Below, piece after piece: positions 29,684-38,326 of a stretch of DNA of 64,000 bases (positions are counted from its first letter, which is position 1; every line of letters starts with the position of its first letter). Both the position numbers and the translations under genes were made by a program. This DNA comes from Ruegeria sp. 6PALISEP08 (lineage in GTDB: Bacteria > Pseudomonadota > Alphaproteobacteria > Rhodobacterales > Rhodobacteraceae), in NCBI RefSeq assembly GCF_001238295.1, contig NZ_LGXZ01000014.1, positions 47,542 to 111,541 on the forward strand, read 5' to 3'. A model generated the notes under the pieces. That model was not told the DNA's origin. It was given only the letters and a program-made list of their open reading frames with translations, and did not search any database.

Positions 29684-29828
29684 AACGGAAAATCCTCATT
29701 ATTTCAAACGGTTAGATCAACCTTCCCCGTGCGGCTAACAATTGAGCAACGATATCGAATGGGAAAACACATAGGCCTACCGTTCAAAACGACATTGAAC
29801 TAAGGCGTGACGATCAAACTAACGGTTA

Positions 29829-30428
29829 CTATGAAACCAATCCGTCGATAGCTCCAACGACCGCCGAAACATGCGAAATAGCGCGCTTAGCATCTTGTAG
29901 GCTGCAATCATACAGTGCGCCTGTTGCTGAATTGTAATCTGCATTGTGAACAATAACGTCTCGGCGATAAGCGATCCCGTTTAGTACTCCTTTGGCAGAT
30001 TCGGATGTTGTTCCAATTGCTTCAGATATTTTTTTCCACTTGTTCTTTTGCCCCCAAACAAAAGCTAAACCGTCCGCAACATCGTCCGCTTTCTGAAAAG
30101 TGCGATAACGCACCATATTTTCTACCGCATTTTTAAATTCAACTACAGTTTGAGTAGAACTTGCGTTTTTGATCTTCAAGGCCGCGTCAAATGGAATTCC
30201 CTCATTCAACATTTTAGGCGTTAGAGGTAGTCCATTGGCATATTGCTCGATGGCCTTCTCTATAACAAGTTCGGAAACGAAATGATCCATTGCTGAAATT
30301 GACGCAACCCAAACGTAGCGCAAGCCAAAATCGGCTGTATATCCCTTGCCATCCAAGTATTCATACACTTGGATGGCCTCATTACATTGTTTGATGTGAG
30401 TATCGAAATTATGTTTCGCGGCAGTCAT
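29829..30428 (-). CDS. HEPN-domain protein (RiboL-PSP-HEPN-like), putative ribonuclease
   Basis: The 199-residue, all-helical protein carries the HEPN active-site motif R-x4-H in YRRDVIVHN (R156, H161), near its C-terminal end. An early helix (RYVWVASISAMDHFVSELV) is typical of the RiboL-PSP-HEPN group. HEPN proteins are metal-independent RNases in many toxin-antitoxin and abortive-infection systems. The gene start overlaps the end of the ParA gene by 20 bp, so the two are translated as a pair. Base composition is clearly AT-richer than the flanking housekeeping genes. A role in phage defence or element maintenance is inferred from domain and context. Confidence 0.75.
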   Translation of the reverse strand: MTAAKHNFDTHIKQCNEAIQVYEYLDGKGYTADFGLRYVWVASISAMDHFVSELVIEKAIEQYANGLPLTPKMLNEGIPFDAALKIKNASSTQTVVEFKNAVENMVRYRTFQKADDVADGLAFVWGQKNKWKKISEAIGTTSESAKGVLNGIAYRRDVIVHNADYNSATGALYDCSLQDAKRAISHVSAVVGAIDGLVS

Positions 30429-31497
30429 CAGAAATCAAAAGTTCTATTTTTGCGGTAATTGCCTCAAATATTTCATCAAATTGATTAATGTTCGGCAAGG
30501 CTTTTTCAAGAATAACACCTTGAATTCCATCAGATTTCAGCTTGTCTTCATCTAGAGCAAAAATCGGCACTCCAGAAACAGTGGCTGTGTGGATTAGTCC
30601 TTGAAAATCAGGAACACGACCTAGCGCATAAAGCCCAGTATTGTCATTCGTCAGGACGTGCTTCCATTTCTCGTGGGCTTCTTCATAGCACTCTTTTGAA
30701 GCTACCATTCCCGAAGCTGCCAATTTTGGCACTAAGTTTTCAGTGACACTTTGATCGATTTTTTTGATACGATCATCGAATTTTTTGGCTGCTTTGCTAG
30801 CATGCTTATTAAAACGAGCATTAATTGTGCCCATAAAAACCGGCATTGAGTCCCTCAAAGGGTAACCCGCATCGGCAAATTTTTCGATATTTGCAATCTT
30901 CCAATCGTGCCACTTGGTAAGATGGGTGCCCAGTGTTTCAACGGCCATCAGAGAAAATGGGTCGGGGTTTGTCGGCACAACAAATCCGTCGCACCCCATA
31001 AAAAAGTTTTGATTCAATGCACCCAAACCTGGGTTTAGATCGATAATTGTGTAGTCGATACCGTATTTCTCTTCGACCAACCCTATCAAAGCGTGGATTG
31101 CGCCGGGAAGATTCTTCAAGACAGATAGAGAACCACTTGTTTCTTGAGCCAAACTAAGTTGGCCCTCGTAAGCTGCTAGATCGGCATGCCCGGGCAAAAC
31201 AAAGAGTTTGTCATTGTTCTCCGCCAATGGACACTCAAAAGCTTCCAACGCTTGAGGTCTACCCTCAAATACAGGAGCGACACCGTCCTTAATATTATTC
31301 AACTTGGTTGATGGGTCGTCGTAGTATGCGTCGAATCTGTCGTACCCTAGTGCTAAGGCGGTCAAATTAACTTGGGAGTCTCCGTCCACCAGCAAAACAT
31401 TGTGGCCGTGCTGAGTGAGTTTCCAACCAATATTGTAAGCCGAAACGGTCTTTCCCGTTCCACCTTTGTGATTGAACATGGCTATTCGAGATACCAC
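30409..31497 (-). CDS. ParA/MinD-family ATPase paired with the HEPN protein
   Basis: The 362-residue protein has the deviant Walker A KGGTGKT (11-17), Walker A' LLVDGDSQVNLT (36-47) and Walker B IIDLNPGLGALN. All are hallmarks of ParA partition ATPases. It is longer than plasmid ParA (about 210-260), with an extra roughly 120-residue C-terminal part (LKSDGIQGVILEKALPNI...). No parB or parS-like site is nearby, which argues against DNA partition. Start is a GTG with GGGAG upstream. ATPase plus overlapping HEPN suggests a sensor/effector pair in which ATP-dependent assembly controls RNase activity (inference). Confidence 0.85.
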   Translation of the reverse strand: MVSRIAMFNHKGGTGKTVSAYNIGWKLTQHGHNVLLVDGDSQVNLTALALGYDRFDAYYDDPSTKLNNIKDGVAPVFEGRPQALEAFECPLAENNDKLFVLPGHADLAAYEGQLSLAQETSGSLSVLKNLPGAIHALIGLVEEKYGIDYTIIDLNPGLGALNQNFFMGCDGFVVPTNPDPFSLMAVETLGTHLTKWHDWKIANIEKFADAGYPLRDSMPVFMGTINARFNKHASKAAKKFDDRIKKIDQSVTENLVPKLAASGMVASKECYEEAHEKWKHVLTNDNTGLYALGRVPDFQGLIHTATVSGVPIFALDEDKLKSDGIQGVILEKALPNINQFDEIFEAITAKIELLISDDCRET

Positions 31498-31641
31498 CGC
31501 ACTCTCCCTAAAATTGTTTTCACGGAACCTATACAGCTGATTTCAAAATGGAAAGTCGAAAAGACTCGCAGTTGCTACTTACTTCGGTCAGCAAAATTGC
31601 AGCTACCTAGAATTGCGACGTTGGAACGGACTCGACCAACG

Positions 31642-32832
31642 CTAGACGTGTTGTTGACGTTCGACACTTTCAAGCCAGTCAGCCCACCATTGCATCATTT
31701 CTCGACGACCTTCCAAATATTGGGCTGCGTTGTATGTAGCTCTTACTTTGTTTCTAGGCACATGTGCTAACTGAGCTTCGATCCAATCTGGGTTCCAACC
31801 GTTTTCATTCAAATTTGTTGACGCTGTTGTTCTGAAGCCGTGGGGTACATGTTCATCCGAGTTGTAGCCTATCCGCCTGAGAGCCGAGTTCAGAGCACCA
31901 GCCGAGATTGCACGTTCCTTCTGGTGCTTCTGTGGGAACAGCCATTCATACGGTTCACTAAGTGGGCGAAGTTCATTCAAGATACCAACCGCTTGCTTTG
32001 CCAACGGAACAACATGCTTCCGTTTTGACTTCATCCGGTGGCTAGGAATCGTCCAGTTATCGCCTTCTATTTCTTCCCAACGAGCCAAACGAAGTTCCCC
32101 TGGCCGAGTAAATGTGAAAGCAATAAGCTGAAGCGCGGCCTTAATAGCTGGGTCACCGTGATAACCCCTTATCGACCGCATAAGTCCGCCTACATCTCTG
32201 GGTTCAGTAATGGCCGCATGATGCTTTGCCTTTGGAGGCATTAAGGCATCCTTCAAATCGTAGGTAATGTCACGTTCTGCCCGACCAGTGGCAACAGCAA
32301 ATCGAAAAATTTGCCCCATCAAGGTCCGTAGCCTTGAAGCATTTTCAAAGTACCCAAGCGCCTCTTGCTCTCTTAAGATAGGAAGTAGGTCGGTTGGCTT
32401 AAGGTCAGCGACATGCTTGCTTCCAATCGTTGGAAGCGTTTTCTCAAGTAGGATTTCCATTTTCTTACGCGTCAGATTGGCCATTCCCTGCCGAACGCGC
32501 CTGTCCCTGTATTCACGTGCTATTGCTGCCCATGTATCTGGGTTCGCCTTCGGCTCATGCTTCTTTCGATACACATTCTTTTTGGGAAACGGATCAGTGT
32601 TATTCTTCAACGCCGTTTTTGCTTCATCGCGGAACCTGCGCGCTCTTTCTACTCCCAACTCAGGATAGACTCCCAATACTGAAGAACGCTGCCGACCGTT
32701 GAACCTGTATGCAAGCTTCCAGGTCTTCAAACCCGTAGGTGAAACCTCAATGAACAGTCCACCACCATCGGAGATTCGAAATCGTTTCGCTCTTGGTTCG
32801 ATTCCAGCTAGCTCTGCTTCTGTGAGAGGCAT
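31642..32832 (-). CDS. Tyrosine recombinase/integrase (P4-type, DUF4102 arm-binding domain)
   Basis: The 396-residue protein has an N-terminal DUF4102 arm-binding domain (SDGGGLFIEVSPTGLKTWKLAYRF region, 1-90), a core-binding domain (95-195) and a catalytic domain. The tetrad is visible as R243 (FTRPGELRLARW), H331 and R334 (HGFR), H357 (AQLAHVPR) and Y367 (RATYNAAQY). It is full length with a GGGAG site before the ATG. It lies 155 bp from tRNA-Phe, and its element carries direct repeats of that tRNA. The site-specific target is therefore almost certainly the tRNA-Phe 3' end. Confidence 0.95.
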   Translation of the reverse strand: MPLTEAELAGIEPRAKRFRISDGGGLFIEVSPTGLKTWKLAYRFNGRQRSSVLGVYPELGVERARRFRDEAKTALKNNTDPFPKKNVYRKKHEPKANPDTWAAIAREYRDRRVRQGMANLTRKKMEILLEKTLPTIGSKHVADLKPTDLLPILREQEALGYFENASRLRTLMGQIFRFAVATGRAERDITYDLKDALMPPKAKHHAAITEPRDVGGLMRSIRGYHGDPAIKAALQLIAFTFTRPGELRLARWEEIEGDNWTIPSHRMKSKRKHVVPLAKQAVGILNELRPLSEPYEWLFPQKHQKERAISAGALNSALRRIGYNSDEHVPHGFRTTASTNLNENGWNPDWIEAQLAHVPRNKVRATYNAAQYLEGRREMMQWWADWLESVERQQHV

Positions 32833-32986
32833 GTGTTGCTCCCTGCTATTGCTTCACTGTAAAGAGCAACAATTGAGCAACATAAAAGCTAATTTGAACG
32901 CCACCATCACTTGTGCTCCCAGCGAACAGTATAGCAGATTATGCCTTTATTTATAAGGGCTAACGTTAGTCTTCAAACTGATGAAG

Positions 32987-33061
32987 TGGTGCCCGGGGGC
33001 GGAATCGAACCACCGACACGAGGATTTTCAATCCACTGCTCTACCCCTGAGCTACCCGGGC
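32987..33061 (-). tRNA. tRNA-Phe (anticodon GAA), CCA encoded, integration target
   Basis: The minus strand gives a 75-nt cloverleaf. The acceptor GCCCGGG pairs with CCCGGGC, the D-arm is GCTC...GAGC, and the anticodon loop is TTGAAAA with anticodon GAA. The T-loop is TTCGATT, followed by discriminator A and CCA. One U-U pair sits in the anticodon stem. Its 3' half is repeated at 17,186 and in part at 29,669, and an integrase gene lies just downstream, so it is the attachment site of the island. Confidence 0.95.
32996..33033 (-). repeat. Attachment-site core within tRNA-Phe (proximal island end)
   Basis: This 38-nt stretch is identical to 17,194-17,231. It is the proximal direct repeat of the 15.8-kb island and restores a functional tRNA after integration. 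Confidence 0.88.
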
Positions 33062-33140
33062 ACGGGAACGATGTTCATCGTTGGGTGGAGGCCTTCTATG
33101 ACTTGCTACCGGCAGTGTCCAGAGGCTTTTTGAGATTTTT

Positions 33141-33323
33141 TCAATGCGGCCGTTTCGGCATGGGATCTTCGGCTTCGACTTCGGCCTCAAGGTCTTCTTC
33201 GCGTTGCGACGGGACGGCGTATGAGCCGTTCAGCCACTTGGCCAAGTCAATGTCCGCGCAGCGTTTTGAGCAGAACGGGCGGAACTTCTGCGTCGTCTCT
33301 TCCCCGCAGTTCGGACAGTTCAT
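33141..33323 (-). CDS. yacG: DNA gyrase inhibitor/zinc-binding protein YacG
   Basis: The 60-residue protein has the four zinc cysteines, CPNC near the start and FCSKRC in the middle, then the conserved DLAKWLNGSYAVP segment and an acidic tail. Size and motifs match YacG, a small zinc protein that binds GyrB and inhibits gyrase. It overlaps the RNase E/G gene by 4 bp and is followed by tRNA-Phe, the order I know from other Rhodobacterales. Confidence 0.95.
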   Translation of the reverse strand: MNCPNCGEETTQKFRPFCSKRCADIDLAKWLNGSYAVPSQREEDLEAEVEAEDPMPKRPH

Positions 33324-34342
33324 TTCAGGATCTCCGCCAGCGGTAAACGACTGCGCTTGCGTTGAAGTTCAAAATGTCCCAGCGGGGTCCAGCCCGCCAG
33401 GATCGTCTCGTCCGGATCCGACTTGAAAGCAGCGCGTAGAGCGGATTCAAAGCCACGTCGGTCCTTCTTGGGCATCGGTGCCAGATCCAAGGTAATCTGC
33501 CCTGCCAAGCCACGCACACGAAGGGCCCGGGGCAACAACTTGGCACAAGCAAAATTGGCTTTGGTACCTGCTGCGAGAGACGTATCCGAACCGGTATTCA
33601 CGTCCACCGCAACCAAGGCACGTGTGGGTTCGATATAGAGATGCCCACCTCCCGGCAAAGGCTCAGACGTACCGCGCACCACATCGAGTGCATCCAGTAC
33701 ACCGTGGGTTTCGAAACCACCGGCCTGAGTTACAACTTCAGCCGGGTCTGTCCAGTCCCGCCAGGCCAGGATATGCGGGCGGTCGCCTTCGCTCAGAACC
33801 TCTGGCTCGGTGCCGTCGTCAGTCATCACCTGTTCCGCTTGCGCCAACATGGCCGAGATGTCCTCGGCTATGTCATGCGCATCCGCACCCGCGCAGCAGG
33901 AGCGAAGGATCAGGCCATAAGGGCTGCCACCCATCTGTTCATGCGCAATTTCGAGCAACTGGTCGCGGGTGTCTTCATCCCTAATACTACGCGAAATGTT
34001 CAGGCCCGGAGCTTCGGGCGTAACTATAGCGTAGCGACTTTTGAACAGGATCCGATTGCTCACCGGGATGGCCTTGCCGGGTTCGGCATGGCCACTCACC
34101 TGCACCAGCAGCAAGGTACCGGGGGCCAAGCCCTTGACTTGTCGTAGGAAAGCGGGGCCGTCTGGTGTCGTCAGGAACATTCCCCCCTGCCCTTTGACCG
34201 GGCGGTCCGCGCGGGCGCGATAGATCGTGCCGGGGGTGGGTGCGTCGGCAGCAATCAGGAAGTCGTCAAGCTTGCCGTCGACCATAAGGGCCGCGGCTTC
34301 GCGATCCTGGATGTGGTCAAGAACGATGGTGCGACCCTTCAT
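33320..34342 (-). CDS. Short ribonuclease E/G family protein
   Basis: The 340-residue protein matches the catalytic part of RNase E/G. It carries the acidic metal-site motifs VAVDVNTGS and [15 protein letters not shown] and the [15 protein letters not shown] segment. It is shorter than E. coli RNase G (about 490) and lacks a clear S1 domain, having instead a different N-terminal domain. The position between maf and yacG is conserved in the group as I know it. It probably processes or degrades RNA; substrate range cannot be read from sequence. Confidence 0.88.
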   Translation of the reverse strand: MKGRTIVLDHIQDREAAALMVDGKLDDFLIAADAPTPGTIYRARADRPVKGQGGMFLTTPDGPAFLRQVKGLAPGTLLLVQVSGHAEPGKAIPVSNRILFKSRYAIVTPEAPGLNISRSIRDEDTRDQLLEIAHEQMGGSPYGLILRSCCAGADAHDIAEDISAMLAQAEQVMTDDGTEPEVLSEGDRPHILAWRDWTDPAEVVTQAGGFETHGVLDALDVVRGTSEPLPGGGHLYIEPTRALVAVDVNTGSDTSLAAGTKANFACAKLLPRALRVRGLAGQITLDLAPMPKKDRRGFESALRAAFKSDPDETILAGWTPLGHFELQRKRSRLPLAEILK

Positions 34343-34917
34343 GGTGCCTCGCGATATAGTGGATAACCGATACCTTGCAGCAAAGCGGCGGTTTCGGACA
34401 GGGGCAGTCCGACGATGCCGGTGAACGAGCCCGAAATCCAGGGAATGAACGCGCCGGCGGGGCCCTGGATGGCGTAAGCGCCTGCTTTACCTTTCCAGTC
34501 CCCGGTAACCAGATAAGCGTTGATCTCGACATCAGACAGGCGTTTGACCTTAACCTGCGAGACCACGTCGCGTTGTAGTATTTGATCCCCGCGCCGTACG
34601 GCGACCGAGGTGATCACCCGGTGGCGACGACCGGACAGAGCGTGCAAAAACTCGGCGGCCTGACCTGTATCTTCGGGCTTGCCCAGAATGCGCCGCCCCA
34701 AAGCGACGGTGGTATCTGCGCACAACGTGATGTCATCGTCATCCGCTCGCACTGCCTGTACTTTCTCGCGAGTGATACGGCTGCAATAGGGAACCGGAAG
34801 TTCCCCTTTCAGTGGAGTTTCATCGACGTCAGGGGGGTGGATGGCATCGGGCTGCACACCAAGCTGGGCCAACAGGTCCAGCCGTCTCGGGCTGCCCGAT
34901 CCTAAAATAAACGCCAT
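34339..34917 (-). CDS. maf: Maf-like nucleotide pyrophosphatase
   Basis: The 192-residue protein begins [18 protein letters not shown], the Maf/YhdE S-x-SPRR signature, and contains [16 protein letters not shown] and [14 protein letters not shown]. Maf proteins hydrolyse non-canonical or canonical dTTP/UTP-type nucleotides and act in house-cleaning and division control. It starts 11 bp after infA ends and overlaps the RNase gene by 4 bp. Confidence 0.95.
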   Translation of the reverse strand: MAFILGSGSPRRLDLLAQLGVQPDAIHPPDVDETPLKGELPVPYCSRITREKVQAVRADDDDITLCADTTVALGRRILGKPEDTGQAAEFLHALSGRRHRVITSVAVRRGDQILQRDVVSQVKVKRLSDVEINAYLVTGDWKGKAGAYAIQGPAGAFIPWISGSFTGIVGLPLSETAALLQGIGYPLYREAP

Positions 34918-34928
34918 TGCGGCAGGCG

Positions 34929-35147
34929 TTACTTGAAGCGGTAGTTGATCCGACCCTTGGTCAGATCATACGGGGTCATTTCGACCTGAACTTTGTCGCC
35001 GGCCAGAACACGGATGCGGTTCTTGCGCATCTTGCCTGCCGTATGTGCGATGATCTCATGGCCGTTTTCCAGCTCGACCCGAAACGTCGCATTAGGCAGG
35101 AGTTCCTTCACGACACCGGGAAATTCGAGCGTATCTTCCTTGGCCAT
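34929..35147 (-). CDS. infA: Translation initiation factor IF-1
   Basis: The 72-residue protein ([20 protein letters not shown]...) is a single S1/OB-fold domain of exactly the usual IF-1 length. GGAG lies 7 nt before this ATG; an earlier in-frame start adds eight residues without support. It heads the infA-maf-RNase-yacG unit. Confidence 0.97.
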   Translation of the reverse strand: MAKEDTLEFPGVVKELLPNATFRVELENGHEIIAHTAGKMRKNRIRVLAGDKVQVEMTPYDLTKGRINYRFK

Positions 35148-35170
35148 GTTGTCTCCATCATTACGTTGCA

Positions 35171-35187
35171 CCCGCAGAATCTGCGGG
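35171..35187. terminator. Short GC hairpin between the amidohydrolase and infA genes
   Basis: CCCGCA and TGCGGG flank a 5-nt centre and form a perfect 6-bp stem (8 bp if the centre opens). There is no T-run, so it may be a weak terminator of the upstream gene or part of the infA leader. Confidence 0.35.
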
Positions 35188-35238
35188 GATGTGCGCTTAA
35201 ATGAGCCTATTTCGGCCTTATTTCAAGGGCAGATTCAC

Positions 35239-36114
35239 CTAAAGGGCGGATATTGTGACCGATTCGACTCGGGGCCCTTGTTCTTCCCAGTGGGTTCGGT
35301 TCAACACGCGGCCATCGGCGCGGACCTCGGCAATGGCTGACAGATCAATCTCGGCATAGGTCCAGCCGGGCTGGTTCAGGGTGCCTTCGGCTAGCACTCC
35401 AGTGGCTGGAAAGCCCTTGTCCGGTGGGCCGAAAATGCCACCCATACCGGTGTTCATGTCCACGGCCTCGGACCAGTCGTTGTTGCCGACCAGCGAAGCC
35501 ATGACCGTAACACATTGATTTTCCAACGCTCTTGACATCGCTCCGATACGGACGCGCCAGTAACCAGAAAGAGCTTCGGTGCAGGACGGGACCAGGATCA
35601 GATCTGCCTCGCTGAGCGCGCGCCCCAGCAAGGGGAATTCGCTGTCATAACAGATAAGCACCCCGATCCTGCCCAGCGCAGTGTCGAACAGCTTCAGCGG
35701 GCCGCCGGGGGCGATATCCCAATCCTCGCGCTCGAACCGGGTCATGATCTGTTTGTCCTGATGGTCGCAGCGCCCGTCCGGCGCATAGAACGCGGCGCGG
35801 TTCACCGGACGACCGTGACCCTCCACAACCGGGGCGGACGCGCCCAGAATGTAGGTGTTGTATGTTTTGGCGAGGTGGCAGTGCAGGGTTTGCACATCCC
35901 CCATACGGTCGGACACAGAATGGATCGAGCGCTCAAGATCCCCGGCCATCTCGACCCCGTCGAGGGTCGAAAGCTCCATAGCCCCGTATTCGGGAAAGAC
36001 CAACAATTCGGCGCCCTGCCCTGCGGCTTCGGCAACCCAGCGGTCCAGCTTGTCTTCGTACTGTGCCCAACTGTCGAGCCAGCTGAGATTATAGGCGGCA
36101 GTGGCGACTTTCAT
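35239..36114 (-). CDS. Carbon-nitrogen hydrolase (nitrilase superfamily)
   Basis: The 291-residue protein has the Glu-Lys-Cys triad of the superfamily: E in VFPEYG (residue 42), K in DKQIMTRFERED and C in GVLICYDSEFPLLGRAL. The start MKVATAAYNLSW is the normal first strand; a longer open frame upstream lacks a ribosome site. These enzymes hydrolyse small amides or nitriles, and the substrate here is unknown. The divergent neighbour is the DUF1826 gene. The Zur-like box between them could affect both. Confidence 0.88.
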   Translation of the reverse strand: MKVATAAYNLSWLDSWAQYEDKLDRWVAEAAGQGAELLVFPEYGAMELSTLDGVEMAGDLERSIHSVSDRMGDVQTLHCHLAKTYNTYILGASAPVVEGHGRPVNRAAFYAPDGRCDHQDKQIMTRFEREDWDIAPGGPLKLFDTALGRIGVLICYDSEFPLLGRALSEADLILVPSCTEALSGYWRVRIGAMSRALENQCVTVMASLVGNNDWSEAVDMNTGMGGIFGPPDKGFPATGVLAEGTLNQPGWTYAEIDLSAIAEVRADGRVLNRTHWEEQGPRVESVTISAL

Positions 36115-36291
36115 GGTTTCGCATCCATTGGGACTAGGTCGCCGCGACACTAGTGGAGGACGGCGCGGCATGTACAGGGCATTTGTCTCCGCGCCGTCCA
36201 TCTGACCTGCACCCGAACGCTGTGGAGGTTTCCCGAGACGCTGGTTCAACGATCAAACGTTAAACCGTCAAAAACCGACTTGCCACCATTC

Positions 36292-36303
36292 ATGTTATAA
36301 CAT
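36292..36303. promoter_or_regulatory. Zur-like operator (perfect 12-bp palindrome)
   Basis: ATGTTATAACAT is a perfect palindrome and matches the core of alphaproteobacterial Zur boxes (GTTATA-TATAAC type). It lies about 80 bp before the DUF1826 gene and about 180 bp from the divergent amidohydrolase start. DUF1826 genes are often zinc-linked in this group, as I recall. Zinc-repressed expression is therefore predicted. Confidence 0.55.
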
Positions 36304-36382
36304 TGCTTGGACGACAATTTATAGCCGTACTGCCCGGTGTGATCCGGGTTAACGGCCACTTCTGGATAGACACACGCCCGGA

Positions 36383-36979
36383 TTGGGTGGCCGAGTTTTC
36401 GCTGACAGGTGCCCTGTCTTCGGTTCAACCGCTGGGCACATGGTGGGCCAGCCGCTGCAGGGATTTCAATTCTGGTTGACCGGGCTTGCGCCCGAACAAC
36501 TTCCAAAGGCCCGCGTGATCTTTCGACCGGATGCGGTGCGTGAGGCCGTATCAGAAATTTGCGAAACGTGGGGCATCTCACGTGGTGAAGAGCGTGATCG
36601 GCTGTTGGATGATATCGCGGCTCTGTCCGATATCTTTGCCAGTCTGATGAACGCAAAATGGCTGCGGCTGGACGTCGTGACGGCCAACGCATGCCACCGG
36701 TTTCACATTGGTGCAGTGACCGCGCGCCTTGTCTGCACCTATCGGGGCACTGGAACGCAATATGGGATCTCGGAGGCTAGGACGGACCCATCGCGCGTTT
36801 TCACAACCCCAACCGGCGCGCCGATTTTATTGCGGGACGCGCTCAGGCCTGCCGAACCAGACCCGGGCCTCGTGCACCGCTCGCCGCCAATTGAGGGCAC
36901 GGGCGAAACTCGGCTGGTGCTTGTTCTGGATCCGATCCTTGACCCCGGCACCGAGTTGGGCCCGATTCTGGTGCACTGA
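36383..36979 (+). CDS. DUF1826 family protein
   Basis: The 198-residue protein contains the DUF1826 blocks LRLDVVTANACHRFHIGAV, TARLVCTYRGTGTQYG and VHRSPPIEGTGETRLVLVLDP. The conserved C-H-x-F-H could bind metal. The only in-frame starts are TTG 36,383 and a later ATG at 36,440. The usual N-terminal 20 or so residues appear weak, and a neighbouring frame just upstream (RPDWVAEF) resembles the missing part. The 5' end may therefore carry a frameshift. The upstream Zur-like box suggests a zinc-limitation role, as for other genes found with COG0523 GTPases. Confidence 0.75.
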   Translation: MGGRVFADRCPVFGSTAGHMVGQPLQGFQFWLTGLAPEQLPKARVIFRPDAVREAVSEICETWGISRGEERDRLLDDIAALSDIFASLMNAKWLRLDVVTANACHRFHIGAVTARLVCTYRGTGTQYGISEARTDPSRVFTTPTGAPILLRDALRPAEPDPGLVHRSPPIEGTGETRLVLVLDPILDPGTELGPILVH

Positions 36980-37092
36980 TTGAGCGCCCGGGCATTCCTT
37001 TTCACGCCCGGACCCGCTCGGCCCACCCACAGACGGTAACGTGAATTGGCATCTGCGGTTGGACATGGTTGAATATGTGCAGGAGGTCCGCG

Positions 37093-37308
37093 ATGCAAAA
37101 ACAGGAAGAGTTCGAGAAGTTCTACTTCGCCAAGGTTGGGATGGGCGAAGCCTGTGGATGCGCCGAGCGTGTCATTGACGTCTACGAGTTCAACCGCAAA
37201 GGCGGTCAGCAATACAAAACAGCGGTGAAACTGGAAAAACGCAAGCGCCTGTCGCTGCGGGCATGGGCTGTGAAATACGGCTTTCTAAGCCGCAGACGCG
37301 CGCCCTGA
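37093..37308 (+). CDS. Small conserved-looking protein
   Basis: The 71-residue basic protein starts at an ATG with AGGAGG 8 nt upstream. It contains a short cysteine pair (EACGCAERVIDVYEFN) and a lysine/arginine-rich C-terminus. There is no signal peptide. I do not recognise a family. It lies alone on the plus strand between DUF1826 and the convergent GNAT gene. Its excellent ribosome site supports it as a real gene. Confidence 0.6.
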   Translation: MQKQEEFEKFYFAKVGMGEACGCAERVIDVYEFNRKGGQQYKTAVKLEKRKRLSLRAWAVKYGFLSRRRAP

Positions 37309-37341
37309 CGGGGCACAGCGCGCGCGTGCTGGCTCCAACGC

Positions 37342-37935
37342 CTACAGGTCCCTGGTCCAGAACTGCAACGGCTTGAGCGTCTCGCCCTCCTCGCCCAAGT
37401 CCTTCCATGAAAACTGCGCGATAACGCCCGGCAAAGGCGCGTAGCCGCGTGCGCGCCAGAAGGCGTCAAGCGGGCGATACTGTTCGGGCCGCATGGGGTG
37501 ATCAGCTGGGCGTTGCACGCTGCAGAAGGCAGATTTGGAGAACCCAAGACGGCGGGCGTGGGCTTCGCGTTCATCGAAGAACTTATGTCCTACACCCTGC
37601 CCCCGATACTCCGGCAACAGCACGGACTCTGCGCAATAGAAAATGTCATTCAGATCAAGGCCTGTCCCCTCGAAGGCCGCCGCGAAATCTTCGGCGTGAT
37701 CGATCAGGGGAGCGCCGGTTGACGCGCCGATCAGGCGCTCCTTGTCGAAGGCGCCGACCACAATTGCTTTGTCGCTGTCGCGGTAGGATTGCAGGTATTT
37801 CCGTTCATACTCTAGATCGCCGTCATAGAGATACGGCCATGCATGAAACACCTTGATCCGCAAGCGGGCGACGTCATCCAGAGCAGATTCCAGCGCCGCT
37901 CCGGTCAGGGGGCGGACGGTGGTGACCTCAGCCAT
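37342..37935 (-). CDS. GNAT-family N-acetyltransferase
   Basis: The 197-residue protein has the acetyl-CoA-binding motif A (AESVLLPEYRGQGVGHKFFDERE) and the following GNAT strand FSKSAFCSVQRP. The start is placed at ATG 37,935, which overlaps the preceding SnoaL-like gene by 8 bp; a longer open frame reaches far into that gene and is not credible. Substrate unknown. Confidence 0.85.
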   Translation of the reverse strand: MAEVTTVRPLTGAALESALDDVARLRIKVFHAWPYLYDGDLEYERKYLQSYRDSDKAIVVGAFDKERLIGASTGAPLIDHAEDFAAAFEGTGLDLNDIFYCAESVLLPEYRGQGVGHKFFDEREAHARRLGFSKSAFCSVQRPADHPMRPEQYRPLDAFWRARGYAPLPGVIAQFSWKDLGEEGETLKPLQFWTRDL

Positions 37936-38326
37936 TCGAAACCTGTTTGGTCCAGTCTGCCAGGTTGTAGAAGGTGGTGACGCGGGTGAACTTGCCGTCT
38001 TTGAGGTCAAAGAACGACCCGGCGGGCAGGCGATAAGTCTGGCCATGCGCGTCAGGCAGGCCTCCGTCAGTTTCCAGATAAGTCCCGTTGACAACAAATT
38101 CAGCCGCCGCGCGGGTTCCGCCTTGGGCTTCGAACACAACGATGTCGGTCAGGTTCTCTTTGTAGCAGCGGCTCATATGGGCACAGAACGCTGCGAACTT
38201 GTCCTTGCCAGTGCGAATCTGGCCTTCGTTCACGTGATGGGCCACGTCATCAGACAGGCAGGCCAGCATCCCATCAACGTCACCGGCGTTGAAGGCGTCG
38301 AAATAGGATTTGACGGTCTGGTTCAT
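37928..38326 (-). CDS. SnoaL/NTF2-like fold protein
   Basis: The 132-residue protein begins TVKSYFDAFNAGDVDGMLACL, the typical first helices of SnoaL-like/ketosteroid isomerase-fold proteins, and ends with a beta strand FFDLKDGKFTRVTTFYNLADW. Members are small isomerases or binding proteins. It overlaps both neighbours (phosphatase and GNAT), so it belongs to the hisD-side operon. Function not assignable. Confidence 0.8.
   Translation of the reverse strand: MNQTVKSYFDAFNAGDVDGMLACLSDDVAHHVNEGQIRTGKDKFAAFCAHMSRCYKENLTDIVVFEAQGGTRAAAEFVVNGTYLETDGGLPDAHGQTYRLPAGSFFDLKDGKFTRVTTFYNLADWTKQVSNG

Noticed and set aside
29684..29697. Inverted piece of the tRNA-Phe anticodon region (GAAAATCCTC) next to the internal repeat
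   Set aside because: Only 10 nt and in the opposite orientation to the repeat; chance cannot be excluded.
30409..31497. Plasmid partition (parA) locus
   Set aside because: No parB gene, no iterons or parS-like repeats, an overlapping HEPN gene and a tRNA integration site instead of replication genes.
36246..36692. 148-codon minus-strand frame
   Set aside because: Antisense of DUF1826; it also covers the Zur-like box.
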